Shown: positions 18,719 to 27,501 of the stretch, one piece after another | Layout of the letters: every line of letters begins with the position of its first letter | Numbering within the stretch: the first letter of the stretch is position 1 | Source of the DNA: Hymenobacter sp. | Lineage (GTDB): Bacteria; Bacteroidota; Bacteroidia; Cytophagales; Hymenobacteraceae | Direction of reading: 5' to 3' | Length of the DNA stretch: 46,167 bases | Assembly: GCA_025353905.1 (NCBI GenBank) | Contig: JANXNW010000266.1 | Span: forward strand, 1-46,167 | Notes under the pieces: model-generated | Told to the model about the DNA's origin: nothing | The model's input: only the letters and a program-made list of their open reading frames with translations | Database searches by the model: none | Position numbers and translations under genes: made by a program

Positions 18719-19821
18719 GCGGCTGGAGAAGTGGAAATGGAAGCCTCACGAGTCACAGCAGTCGTAGAGGCCAATTCGAGCGCGGCAAGCGCGGCCAACA
18801 GGAGTTGGTTCTCCATCTCGGTGCCCACCGTCAGGCGCAGGCAGCCGGCGCACCCGGCCTGGGTAGTGCGGTTACGCACTACGATGCCGCGCGTGAGCAG
18901 ATACGCATACACGGCCGTCGCATCGGGACGGAAACGCACGAGCAAAAAATTCGTGTCCGACGGAAAAACGCGCTCGACCAGCGCCAGCTGGCTCAGGTCG
19001 GCGGCCAGCTGCTGCCGGCTCGTTACCAACTGCGCGCGCAAGGCCGCAAAGCGCGGTGCGTCAGCCAGCGCAGCCAGGGCGTGGCGCTGAGTGGTTTCGG
19101 AGATGTTGTAAGGCGGCTTGATTTTATTCAGGTACGCAATAAGCTCCGCACTGGCGAAGGCCATACCCAGGCGCAAGGCGGCCAGGCCCCAGGCTTTTGA
19201 GAAGGTTTGCAGCACTACCAGGTTGGGAAATTCGGCCAGACGCGTCGTCCAGCTCGGAGCGGCGGCAAAGTCGGCGTAGGCTTCGTCCAGTACAACCAGA
19301 CCCCGAAACGTGCCAAGCACCCGCTCGATGGCAGCGGGGGCGAACAGGTTGCCGCTTGGATTATTGGGCGAGCACAGAAACACGAGCCGGGCCGCCGAGT
19401 GCCCGATACTTACCAGCGCAGCCTCATCAAGCTCAAAGTCGGGCGTGAGCGGGACCCGCTCCACCGCCACATCATTAAGATTGGCAGCCACTTCGTACAT
19501 GCCGTAGGTCGGGGGCACGAGCAGTACGCTGTCCTGCCCCGGCCGGCAGCTCAGGCGCACGAGCAGGTCGATGGCCTCGTCGGAACCGTTACCGAGGAAA
19601 ATTTGCGCCGGGTCAAGGCCTTTGAGCGGAGCCAGGGCAGCCTTCACCGCCCGCTGCTGCGGGTCGGGGTAGCGGTTAAAGACCTCCGGGCCGGCGCTGC
19701 CCAGGCTGTTCTCGTTCGCGTCGAGCATGACCTGGGCCGCGCCCGCGAACTCGTCGCGGGCCGACGAATACGGCCGCATGGCCCGGATATTGGGACGGAT
19801 AAGCGTTTCTAAATCAAACAT
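18715..19821 (-). CDS. hisC: histidinol-phosphate aminotransferase
   Basis: ANENSLG, RYPDPQQ, LGNGSDEAIDLLVR, LCSPNNPSGN, TFSKAWGLAALRLG; start MFDLETLIRPN. Confidence 0.95.
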   Translation of the reverse strand: MFDLETLIRPNIRAMRPYSSARDEFAGAAQVMLDANENSLGSAGPEVFNRYPDPQQRAVKAALAPLKGLDPAQIFLGNGSDEAIDLLVRLSCRPGQDSVLLVPPTYGMYEVAANLNDVAVERVPLTPDFELDEAALVSIGHSAARLVFLCSPNNPSGNLFAPAAIERVLGTFRGLVVLDEAYADFAAAPSWTTRLAEFPNLVVLQTFSKAWGLAALRLGMAFASAELIAYLNKIKPPYNISETTQRHALAALADAPRFAALRAQLVTSRQQLAADLSQLALVERVFPSDTNFLLVRFRPDATAVYAYLLTRGIVVRNRTTQAGCAGCLRLTVGTEMENQLLLAALAALELASTTAVTREASISTSPAA

Positions 19822-19826
19822 ATTAC

Positions 19827-19861
19827 TGGCTGATGGCTCGTGGCTGTTGGCTATTGGCTGA
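19827..19861. repeat. 7-nt phased array (TGGCTGA TGGCTCG TGGCTGT TGGCTAT TGGCTGA) immediately upstream of the hisC start
   Basis: Direct reading. Confidence 0.8.
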
Positions 19862-19902
19862 TAGCCTTCCAGCAAGCCGGCTTTACTACCTCTGACTTCA
19901 CG

Positions 19903-21243
19903 TTAAACCTGCGCGGCACTTCGCGTCAAAACCGCTTCTGCGTGCTCCCCACTCAGCTCCCGCCGCACGCTGACCGCCCGCGCGTGGGCGGTCAGCCCTT
20001 CGGCTTCGGCCATCGCCTCCACTGTGGGGGCCAGCGCGGCCAAGCCAGCGGGAGTAAGCTGCTGGAAGGTAATTTTCTTGTAGAACGAATCGAGCGAGAC
20101 CCCGCTGTAGGCGCGGGCGTAGCCGCTCGTGGGCAGCGTGTGGTTCGTGCCCGAGGCGTAGTCGCCCACGGACTCAGGCGTGTAGTGACCCATGAATACG
20201 GAGCCCGCATTGATGACCCCGGCAGCATACGCGACCGGGTCGGCGACGGCCAGAATCAAGTGCTCCGGGGCGTACTGGTTGCTGAAAGCCAGCAGCTGAG
20301 CCGCGTCAGCCAGCAGCAGCGTGCGGCTCTCGACCAGCGCCTGGCGGGCCAACTCGGCGCGGGGTAAATCCAGCAGCTGACGGGCAATTTCAGCCTGCAC
20401 CTGCTCCAGCAGCTGCTCGGAATCGGTCAGCAGAATCACTTGCGAATCAGGACCGTGCTCGGCTTGCGAGAGCAGGTCGGCGGCCACGAATGCGGGATGG
20501 GCCGAAGCATCAGCGATGACGAGCACCTCGCTCGGGCCGGCGGGCATGTCGATGGCCACCCCGCGCTGGGCAGCCAGCTGCTTGGCGGCGGTCACGTAGC
20601 GGTTGCCGGGACCAAAAATCTTGTCTACGGCCGGCACCGAGGCCGTACCCACCGTGAGCGCCGCTACGGCTTGCGCGCCGCCGGCCTTGATAATCGTGGT
20701 CAGCCCCAGCTCGCGGGCGGCGAAGAGAATGGCCGGCGCGACGAGGCCCGTGCCCCGGCCGGGCGGCGTGCAGACCACCACCTGACGGCAGCCCGCCAGC
20801 CGGGCCGGTACGCCAAGCATGAGCAAGGTCGAAAACAACGGAGCCGAGCCGCCCGGCACGTACAAACCCACCCGCTCGACGGGCACGGCCCGCCGCCAGC
20901 AGCGTACGCCCAGCATGGTTTCGACCTCGGCTTCCTGGGCCGGCGGCCGCTGGGCGGCGTGAAAGACTTCGATATTATGCAACGCCTGCCGGATGGCGGC
21001 TTGCAGCGCGGGCGGCACCTGGGCGGCCCCGGCCGCCATCTCCTCCGCGCTCACCCGCAAGTCCGTCAGACCGGGCGCGCCATCCAACTCGGCCGCGTAG
21101 GCGAGCAGGGCCGCATCGCCACGGTGCGTTACATCATCAAAAATAGCGGCCGCGCGCGCCAACACCTCAGTCTGGGTGTCGGCCAGCGAGCGGCGCTGCA
21201 GCGCGGGCCAGGTGGAAGGGTCGGGGTAGCGAAAGACTTGCAT
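19903..21243 (-). CDS. hisD: histidinol dehydrogenase
   Basis: RVGLYVPGGSAPLFSTLLMLGVPA, DKIFGPGNRYVTAAKQL, MPAGPSEVLVIAD; start MQVFRYPDP; the ORF upstream extension is repeat-encoded. Confidence 0.95.
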   Translation of the reverse strand: MQVFRYPDPSTWPALQRRSLADTQTEVLARAAAIFDDVTHRGDAALLAYAAELDGAPGLTDLRVSAEEMAAGAAQVPPALQAAIRQALHNIEVFHAAQRPPAQEAEVETMLGVRCWRRAVPVERVGLYVPGGSAPLFSTLLMLGVPARLAGCRQVVVCTPPGRGTGLVAPAILFAARELGLTTIIKAGGAQAVAALTVGTASVPAVDKIFGPGNRYVTAAKQLAAQRGVAIDMPAGPSEVLVIADASAHPAFVAADLLSQAEHGPDSQVILLTDSEQLLEQVQAEIARQLLDLPRAELARQALVESRTLLLADAAQLLAFSNQYAPEHLILAVADPVAYAAGVINAGSVFMGHYTPESVGDYASGTNHTLPTSGYARAYSGVSLDSFYKKITFQQLTPAGLAALAPTVEAMAEAEGLTAHARAVSVRRELSGEHAEAVLTRSAAQV

Positions 21244-21253
21244 AGTTTTTTTA

Positions 21254-21369
21254 GTGCCTGGTGCCTGGTGCCTGGTGCTTGGTGCTTGGTGTTTGATGTA
21301 GTTTAGAAGGTTATAAAGAATTCCCGACACTAAGCACTAAGCACCAGGCACCAGGCACTAAGCACCAAA
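21254..21369. repeat. inverted pair of heptamer arrays in the hisG-hisD spacer
   Basis: GTGCCTG x3, GTGCTTG x2, GTGTTTG (21254-21295) versus CACTAAG x2, CACCAGG x2, CACTAAG, CACCAAA (21328-21369), both in exact 7-nt phase. Confidence 0.9.
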
Positions 21370-21372
21370 AAC

Positions 21373-22224
21373 CTACCCCACCATCTTCTCGATGCCCAGC
21401 ACGAGAATCCCTTCGGCGCCGATGGCCTGGAGCTGGCCGGTGAGGTGCCAGAAATTGTCCTCGTCCACGACCGACTGCACCGACACCCAGCCCGGCTCGG
21501 CCAGCGGGGTGACCGTGGGGGCCTTGATGCCGGGCAGCAGGGCCCGCACTTGGTCCAGGGCGGCGGCCGGGGCGTTGAGCACGATGTATTTCGAGCGGCG
21601 GGCGCGGCGCACGGCTTGCATGCGAAAGCGCAGCTGGTCGAGCAGCTCCTGCTTGTCGGAACTAAGGCCGGGGGCGGCGATGAGCACGGCCTCGGAGCGA
21701 AAGATGGTTTCCACCTCGCGCAGGCCGTTGCCGAGCAGCGTCGAGCCGCTGCTCACAATGTCACAAATAGCCTCGGCCAGACCGATGCTGGGCGCGATTT
21801 CGACCGAGCCGCTGATGGTATGCAAGTGCGCCTGCACGCCGTGGCCGGCCAGATAATCACCGAGGATATGCGGATAAGAGGTAGCGATGTTCTTACCCTG
21901 CAAGTCGGCCACCGAGCCGTAAGCATCGCCGCGCGGCACGGCCAGACTCAGCCGGCACTTGCTGAAACCCAGCGCCTCGATTTCGAGGTCGGCGGCCCCG
22001 GCCTCGACCAGCACGTTCTGGCCCACGATGCCCAGGTCGGCTACGCCGTCGCGCACGTAGCCGGGGATGTCATCATCGCGCAAAAACAGGATTTCCAGCG
22101 GGAAATTCGTCGCCTCGACCTTGAGCTTGTACGTGGACGAGGCGAAGCTGATGCCGCACTCGCGGATGAGGGCGAGCGAGTCGTCGGACAAGCGACCGGA
22201 CTTTTGAATGGCTAAGCGAAGCAT
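21373..22224 (-). CDS. hisG: ATP phosphoribosyltransferase
   Basis: MLRLAIQKSGRLSDDSLALIRECGI, DLGIVGQNVLVEAG, AICDIVSSGSTLLGNGL. Confidence 0.95.
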   Translation of the reverse strand: MLRLAIQKSGRLSDDSLALIRECGISFASSTYKLKVEATNFPLEILFLRDDDIPGYVRDGVADLGIVGQNVLVEAGAADLEIEALGFSKCRLSLAVPRGDAYGSVADLQGKNIATSYPHILGDYLAGHGVQAHLHTISGSVEIAPSIGLAEAICDIVSSGSTLLGNGLREVETIFRSEAVLIAAPGLSSDKQELLDQLRFRMQAVRRARRSKYIVLNAPAAALDQVRALLPGIKAPTVTPLAEPGWVSVQSVVDEDNFWHLTGQLQAIGAEGILVLGIEKMVG

Positions 22225-22571
22225 TATTTTTTGGAGGTGCGGATGGGCTAATGCGGAAATGGGCTGATGGGCTTCGCTGGACGAATGCGCTGTCGATTGA
22301 TTAAAACGCCGCCGTCGCTAAGCAACCGGGCTTTCGCTCATTCAACAACCCAAACCGAGAAAGGAAATACCCTGCGGGAGATGGCGGCGGAGACGCGGGC
22401 AACTAGTAGGGGGCGAGCTGCCCGCCAGGCGGAATCAGCCGGCCCGGTTGCCCGGCCTCCTAGCGATGACGATGATGCCAGGCCGCGACGCGGCGACCGA
22501 CAAGGCGGTCAGCGGGGCAAAGCGCGACGAGCGCGAACGAAGAGCGACGGGCGAAAAGCGACATAACGGGG

Positions 22572-22602
22572 CAAAGGTAGGACACCACGACGGGCTGGCC
22601 AA
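22572..22602 (-). promoter_or_regulatory. putative his operon promoter (TTGG-N19-TACCTTTG on the minus strand)
   Basis: Matches Bacteroidetes -33 TTG / -7 TAnnTTTG; about 350 nt upstream of hisG. Confidence 0.5.
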
Positions 22603-22705
22603 CTCCCCACGTAACGCGGGGAGCACGAGCGCGCAAACGGCCGTTTTCTGACGACCCGCCGGCTCGCTCCAAACGGCAAACCTGGCTGTATCAAACCTGG
22701 CTTGT

Positions 22706-24703
22706 GTGGAGCTGCGCGGCACTAGCAACGTGAGCGTACTCCTTAACAACAAACCCTCGGGCATCCTGGCAGGGTCGGTGGCCAACGCGCTGAGGCAGCT
22801 GCCCGCCGACCAGATTCAGCGCGTGGAAGTGATTACCTCGCCCTCGGCCAAGTACGATGTCGAGGGCACGGGCGGCATCATCAACATCGTGCTCAAGAAA
22901 AACACCCTGGAGGGCCTGAATGGCTCCGCTGGGCTGGCTGGGGGCACCCGCAGCTCCAACGCAAACGCCGCCCTAAGCTACCGTCGTGGGCAGCTCGGCC
23001 TGGGCAGCTCGCTTAGCTCGCTGCTCTACTACAGTCCCAATCGCAGCGATTTGCTGCGCTCCGAGCCCACGGCATCGGGTGGTTTCGGACCAACGCTTAC
23101 GCAGGCGGGCAGCGGCCGTACACTGGGCGGCAGCGGGTTCGGCCGCGTGAGCCTCGACTACGACCTCGCCCCCTACCACAACCTCACGCTGAGCGTATTG
23201 GGAAGCGTGGGGGGCAGCAACGGAGCGAACAGTCTCTACAACCTGCGCACGCCCGTGGCCCCTCCCGGCGGCCCGGCTCACGGGACCGCCGAGTTTCTGC
23301 GCGAGGAGGACTGGGGGGCGAGTTCCCGGAGCCTCGACCTGAGCGGCAGCTACACCCGCGCATTCGCCCAGCAGCGCCGGGAGTGGAGTACGCTGGCGCA
23401 GCACACCCGCCGGTTTACTATCCAGGGCTACGACCTCAGCCAGTATACTACCCAGGGCGGGGGCCTTGGTCGCACTAACGGCGTGGATTACCGGGAGCAC
23501 AGCCTCAACCAAGCCCGTAACCTCGAAACCACGCTGCAAACTGACTACACGCAGCCCTTTTCCAAAACCAGTACGCTGGAGGCCGGGGCCAAAGTCATTC
23601 TTCGGCAGGTGGGCAGCGTCTACGCCGTGGCTTCTGACCCGCTGGGGACAGGACCGCTCGTGCCCAGCGCCCCGCGCTCCAATGACTTTACCTACGCTCA
23701 AAATGTGCTGGCGGCTTATCTTACTCAGGGTTTCAACCTGAGCCCGAAGCTGAGCACCCGGCTCGGCCTGCGCGCGGAGCACACGCGCCTGACGGGCCAG
23801 TTTACCCGGCAATACCCCGGCGGTGACAAGCTGGCCCAGCAGTACATCAGCTTCCTACCCAACCTGAGCGTCAGCTACCAGCCCGGCAACCCCACGCAGC
23901 CCGGTCAGACGCTCCGTCTGACGTATGCCCGCCGCATCCAGCGCCCGCTGCTCTACTACCTCAATCCCTTCGTAAATGCCGTGGACTCGCTCAATATCCG
24001 GTACGGCAACCCGCAGCTGCGCCCCGAACTGACCGACTCGTACGAGCTCACCTACACCACTTTGGTGAAAGGAGCGGCCCTCAATGCCTCGGCCTACGCC
24101 CGTCGCACGGTCAATGCCATCGAAACCTACCGCTTTCTCGACACGGATGGGGCTAATAACCAGACCTACCGCAATATTGGCCGCCATACCGTCGTCGGGC
24201 TTTCGCTCTACGTCTCCGTAAAGCCGGTACCCCAGTGGGACCTGGGCGGGACGGTAAACCTCTACTACGTCTCGCTGGCCAGCCCGGCGCTCAACCTCAC
24301 CCAGACCGGCCTGATGTACAGCCTGAACGTGAATTCGGGCTACAAGCTTGGACGCGGCCTTAGCCTGCAGTTCTTCGGCAGCTTCAACTCGCCGCGTGTG
24401 CAGCTCCAGGGTACGCAAGCTTCCTGGGCGTTTTACTCGCTTGGATTACGTAAAAACCTGTTCCAGGACAAAGCCGACCTGACGCTAAACGCGGACAATT
24501 TCCTGACGGCCACCCGCAATCTGCGCACCGAGCTGATTACTGACCAGTTCAACCAGGTAAGCAACAGTTATGTGTACCTGCGCGGCGTACGGGTGGCTTT
24601 TGGCTACCGTTTTGGCAAGGTGGCAGCCCAGCCCGCCAAACGCAGCCGCCGCATCCAAAACGACGATGCCAAGCAAAGCGACAACGGGCAAGGCCAACCC
24701 TGA
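22706..24703 (+). pseudogene. 5'-truncated TonB-dependent receptor / outer-membrane beta-barrel family protein
   Basis: Starts within the plug domain (VELRGTSNVSVLLNNKPSGI...LPADQIQRVEVITSPSAKYDVEGTGGIINIVLKK); no signal peptide or regulatory-like domain upstream; in-frame TGA at 22649. Confidence 0.7.
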
Positions 24704-24783
24704 CCCGCCCGCCTGGAATGCAGCAAAACTACGGGCGCGGGAAAACCCTCGCCACAGCTAACGCCCACCTCGTAGCCGGAAGA

Positions 24784-25068
24784 CTAAGCCCCGTCCGCGG
24801 TTCTTTCTTCCCGTATTTGCTGGGCGAAGCCTTCCAGGCTGCGGGCGGCACTGACGATGAGCCGCGCTTTTTCGATGATGAGCCAGCCCTCGCGGGTGGG
24901 CTCGACGGGCAGGCACTGCCGGTTGAAAATCTCGATGCGCAGGTGCTCCTCCAAACTCTTAATCTGTTGGCTGAGCGTGGATTGGGTGATGCAGCAACGG
25001 TCGGCGGCTCGCATGAAGCTGCGCTCGGCCTCCACGGCAACGATGTATTCTAGCTGACGCAGAAGCAT
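24784..25068 (-). CDS. LysR-type HTH domain only (94 aa), probable truncated regulator
   Basis: MLLRQLEYIVAVEAERSFMRAADRCCITQSTLSQQIKSLEEHLRIEIFNR; no substrate-binding domain. Confidence 0.7.
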   Translation of the reverse strand: MLLRQLEYIVAVEAERSFMRAADRCCITQSTLSQQIKSLEEHLRIEIFNRQCLPVEPTREGWLIIEKARLIVSAARSLEGFAQQIREERTADGA

Positions 25069-25297
25069 GGGGTGGGAATTGGAGGGTGAGCTTGAATAAA
25101 CTCAGGTGTGCGCTAAGGTAGCGGTTCAGGGCGGTGCGAGCTTGCCAAAAACTTAAAATAATTTGCTAAACTGGTATAGCAAAAACCCCGCCCAGGCTAC
25201 AAGCGGACAGTTATTGATACTATCTATTTGACAGCTAGGCGTTGCGCTGAGCAGCTTTGAGGAGTTTTCTTGACTATCTCACCTCAGTCTCCCCACC

Positions 25298-26986
25298 ATG
25301 CGCTGCACTCCTACCGCAAAATTTCTCCGCGTTCTGACCCTGCTCTTACTGCTGACCGGGGCCGGTTTGTCAGCCCGGCCGGCGGCGGCCCAGGGCTTCT
25401 GGGCCGGGTCGAACTATAAGAACGGCCTGCGGCTGTATCTGAGCAAAGACAGCACGAGCTTCATTCGCCTGCTGATGTGGTCGCAAATCTGGACTCGCTG
25501 GCAGGAGCAGAACCCCGGCACGAGCATCGCCGGCAACAACAACGTGAACCAGACCTGGGACGTGGGCATCCGGCGGAGCCGGATTCTGATGCACGGGCAG
25601 CTCACGCCCCGCCTGCTGGTATTCTGGATTATCGGGGCCAACAACCAGACGTTTAATACAGGCGGGGGCGGCTTGCAAACCGGCCCCGACGGCGTGACGG
25701 ACGGCAAACGCCAGTCAGTGTTCGTGCACGATGCCTGGACCGAGTTCAAAGTCAGCCGGGCGTTTTCCATCGGGACGGGGCTGGTCACCTGGTCGGGTTT
25801 GTCGCGGCTCTCGAATACGGCCACGCTTAACTTTATGACGCTCGACTCGCCCCTCTACGGCTGGGCGCTGCTCGATGCCAACGACCAGTTCGCGCGTACG
25901 CTGGGCGTGTACGCGAAGGGCGAAATCGGCAAGCTCAACTACCGCGCCGTGCTCTCCAAGCCGTTCTCGATTCCGGAAGCCGCCACCGGCTGGACTACGC
26001 CCTACACGGATGCCCAGCGGGCCGGGGCCGCGCCCATGACCACGCTGCCGGGGCGCGGGGCGGGCTGGGCCGCCGGCCTGACGGCGCTGCCCAATGCCTA
26101 CAATGTCGCCCAATTCAATTCGCGCGCCTTCAACCAGCCGCTCTACCAGCTCTACACCAACTACGATTTTCTGGAGCAGGAAAGCCAGACGCTGCCCTTC
26201 ATGGTGGGCACCTACCTGGGCACCAAAAAGGTGTTCAATATCGGGGCTGGCTTCATGATTCAGCCCGACGCGATGTGGTACCGCTCGCGCCGCTCGGCCA
26301 CGCCCATCATCCCGGCCGGCGTCACGCTCAACGCCCAGCAGACGAGCGAGCTCAACGCGGGGCGCTATCCGGCGGCCATCGCCGGCTTCGGCGGTCTGCC
26401 CGAAATCCAGCGCATCCGGCTGCAACAGGCCAACGTCGATACGACCCGGGTCACGATGAAACACTTTTCGGTAGACAGCTTCCTGGAATTGCCCATGGGG
26501 CCGGCCGGCGAGCAGCGCTCGTCGCTCACGGCCTACGCCGTGCACTACTGGTTCGACTACGGCCCGAACTACGTGCGCAACGCCGGCACGATGAACCTGG
26601 CCAGCGCCCCGACGAGCCCCGGCTCGCAATCGCTGGCCTTCAACGGGGCGGGCAACGCCTACCCGACCTGGGGCAGCGGGCGCGTGTTTCACCTGCAGAC
26701 GGGCTACCTGTGTCCCCGGGCCTGGACGCGGGGCTTCGGCCAGTTTCAGCCCTACGTCTCGTACAGCCGCACCGATTTCAACCGCCTGAATCAAGGCGAC
26801 AACCTGGTCGAGGGCGGCGTGAACTGGCTGCTGGCCGGCCACAACGCCAAGATAACCATGCACTACCGCGCCCGCCCCATCTACTCGGCGGCGACGAATC
26901 AGGTGCTCGGCCAGGAAGGGCTGGGCGGCATGCAGGTAACGGGCCGCCGCTCGGAGGTTATCACCCAGTTCTTCATCTTTTTTTAG
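25298..26986 (+). CDS. outer-membrane porin-like protein
   Basis: Signal peptide to AAAQG; beta-rich, aromatic-terminated C-terminus (VITQFFIFF); porin O/P-like pattern. Confidence 0.65.
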   Translation: MRCTPTAKFLRVLTLLLLLTGAGLSARPAAAQGFWAGSNYKNGLRLYLSKDSTSFIRLLMWSQIWTRWQEQNPGTSIAGNNNVNQTWDVGIRRSRILMHGQLTPRLLVFWIIGANNQTFNTGGGGLQTGPDGVTDGKRQSVFVHDAWTEFKVSRAFSIGTGLVTWSGLSRLSNTATLNFMTLDSPLYGWALLDANDQFARTLGVYAKGEIGKLNYRAVLSKPFSIPEAATGWTTPYTDAQRAGAAPMTTLPGRGAGWAAGLTALPNAYNVAQFNSRAFNQPLYQLYTNYDFLEQESQTLPFMVGTYLGTKKVFNIGAGFMIQPDAMWYRSRRSATPIIPAGVTLNAQQTSELNAGRYPAAIAGFGGLPEIQRIRLQQANVDTTRVTMKHFSVDSFLELPMGPAGEQRSSLTAYAVHYWFDYGPNYVRNAGTMNLASAPTSPGSQSLAFNGAGNAYPTWGSGRVFHLQTGYLCPRAWTRGFGQFQPYVSYSRTDFNRLNQGDNLVEGGVNWLLAGHNAKITMHYRARPIYSAATNQVLGQEGLGGMQVTGRRSEVITQFFIFF

Positions 26987-26995
26987 CCCTGGCTT

Positions 26996-27481
26996 ATGCA
27001 AACTATTTTTCACCGGCGAGGGATGGGGAGCTGGCTGGCCCTGGGGCTGCTGGGCCTGCCAGCGCTGTCAGGGCTAACCGGCTGCGTCAATACCCGGCCG
27101 CGCCCCATGGCCATCGCGTGCACGATGAGCCAGGCGCAGTTCGTGGAGCGCTGCTCAGCACTGCTCACCGAGAACAACTACCAGCTGCTCGAAGCCGACC
27201 CCAGCACGAACCCGGCGCGGGTGCGGGCCACCCGGGGGCAACGGCAAACCAATATCGGTGAGAATATTCAGTACCACGGCCCGTATCTGCTCACGGCAAC
27301 CTATACCCAGGGCGGCCCCGTCACCGTCACCGTCGCGACCACCATGCGCAAGGGCTCGAACCCCGACGAGCAGCCGCTCATCCTGCACACCCACGATGAA
27401 GGCTCGGGCACGAATGCGGCCGACCGGCAGGCGTTCGCGCCCATCATGGAGGGCCTGCGCCGGGCCTGCGCCCAACCCTGA
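26996..27481 (+). CDS. putative lipoprotein
   Basis: Lipobox LSGLTGC; 161 aa; no recognised domain. Confidence 0.6.
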   Translation: MQTIFHRRGMGSWLALGLLGLPALSGLTGCVNTRPRPMAIACTMSQAQFVERCSALLTENNYQLLEADPSTNPARVRATRGQRQTNIGENIQYHGPYLLTATYTQGGPVTVTVATTMRKGSNPDEQPLILHTHDEGSGTNAADRQAFAPIMEGLRRACAQP

Positions 27482-27501
27482 GCTGGCAGAGTGACCCGTG
27501 C

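Noticed and set aside
21254-21369. CRISPR array
   Set aside because: Repeat unit is only 7 nt with no spacers and no cas genes nearby.
22267-22566. 99-aa ORF upstream of the truncated receptor
   Set aside because: Low-complexity R/A/G-rich translation overlapping a probable his promoter region; not supported as coding.
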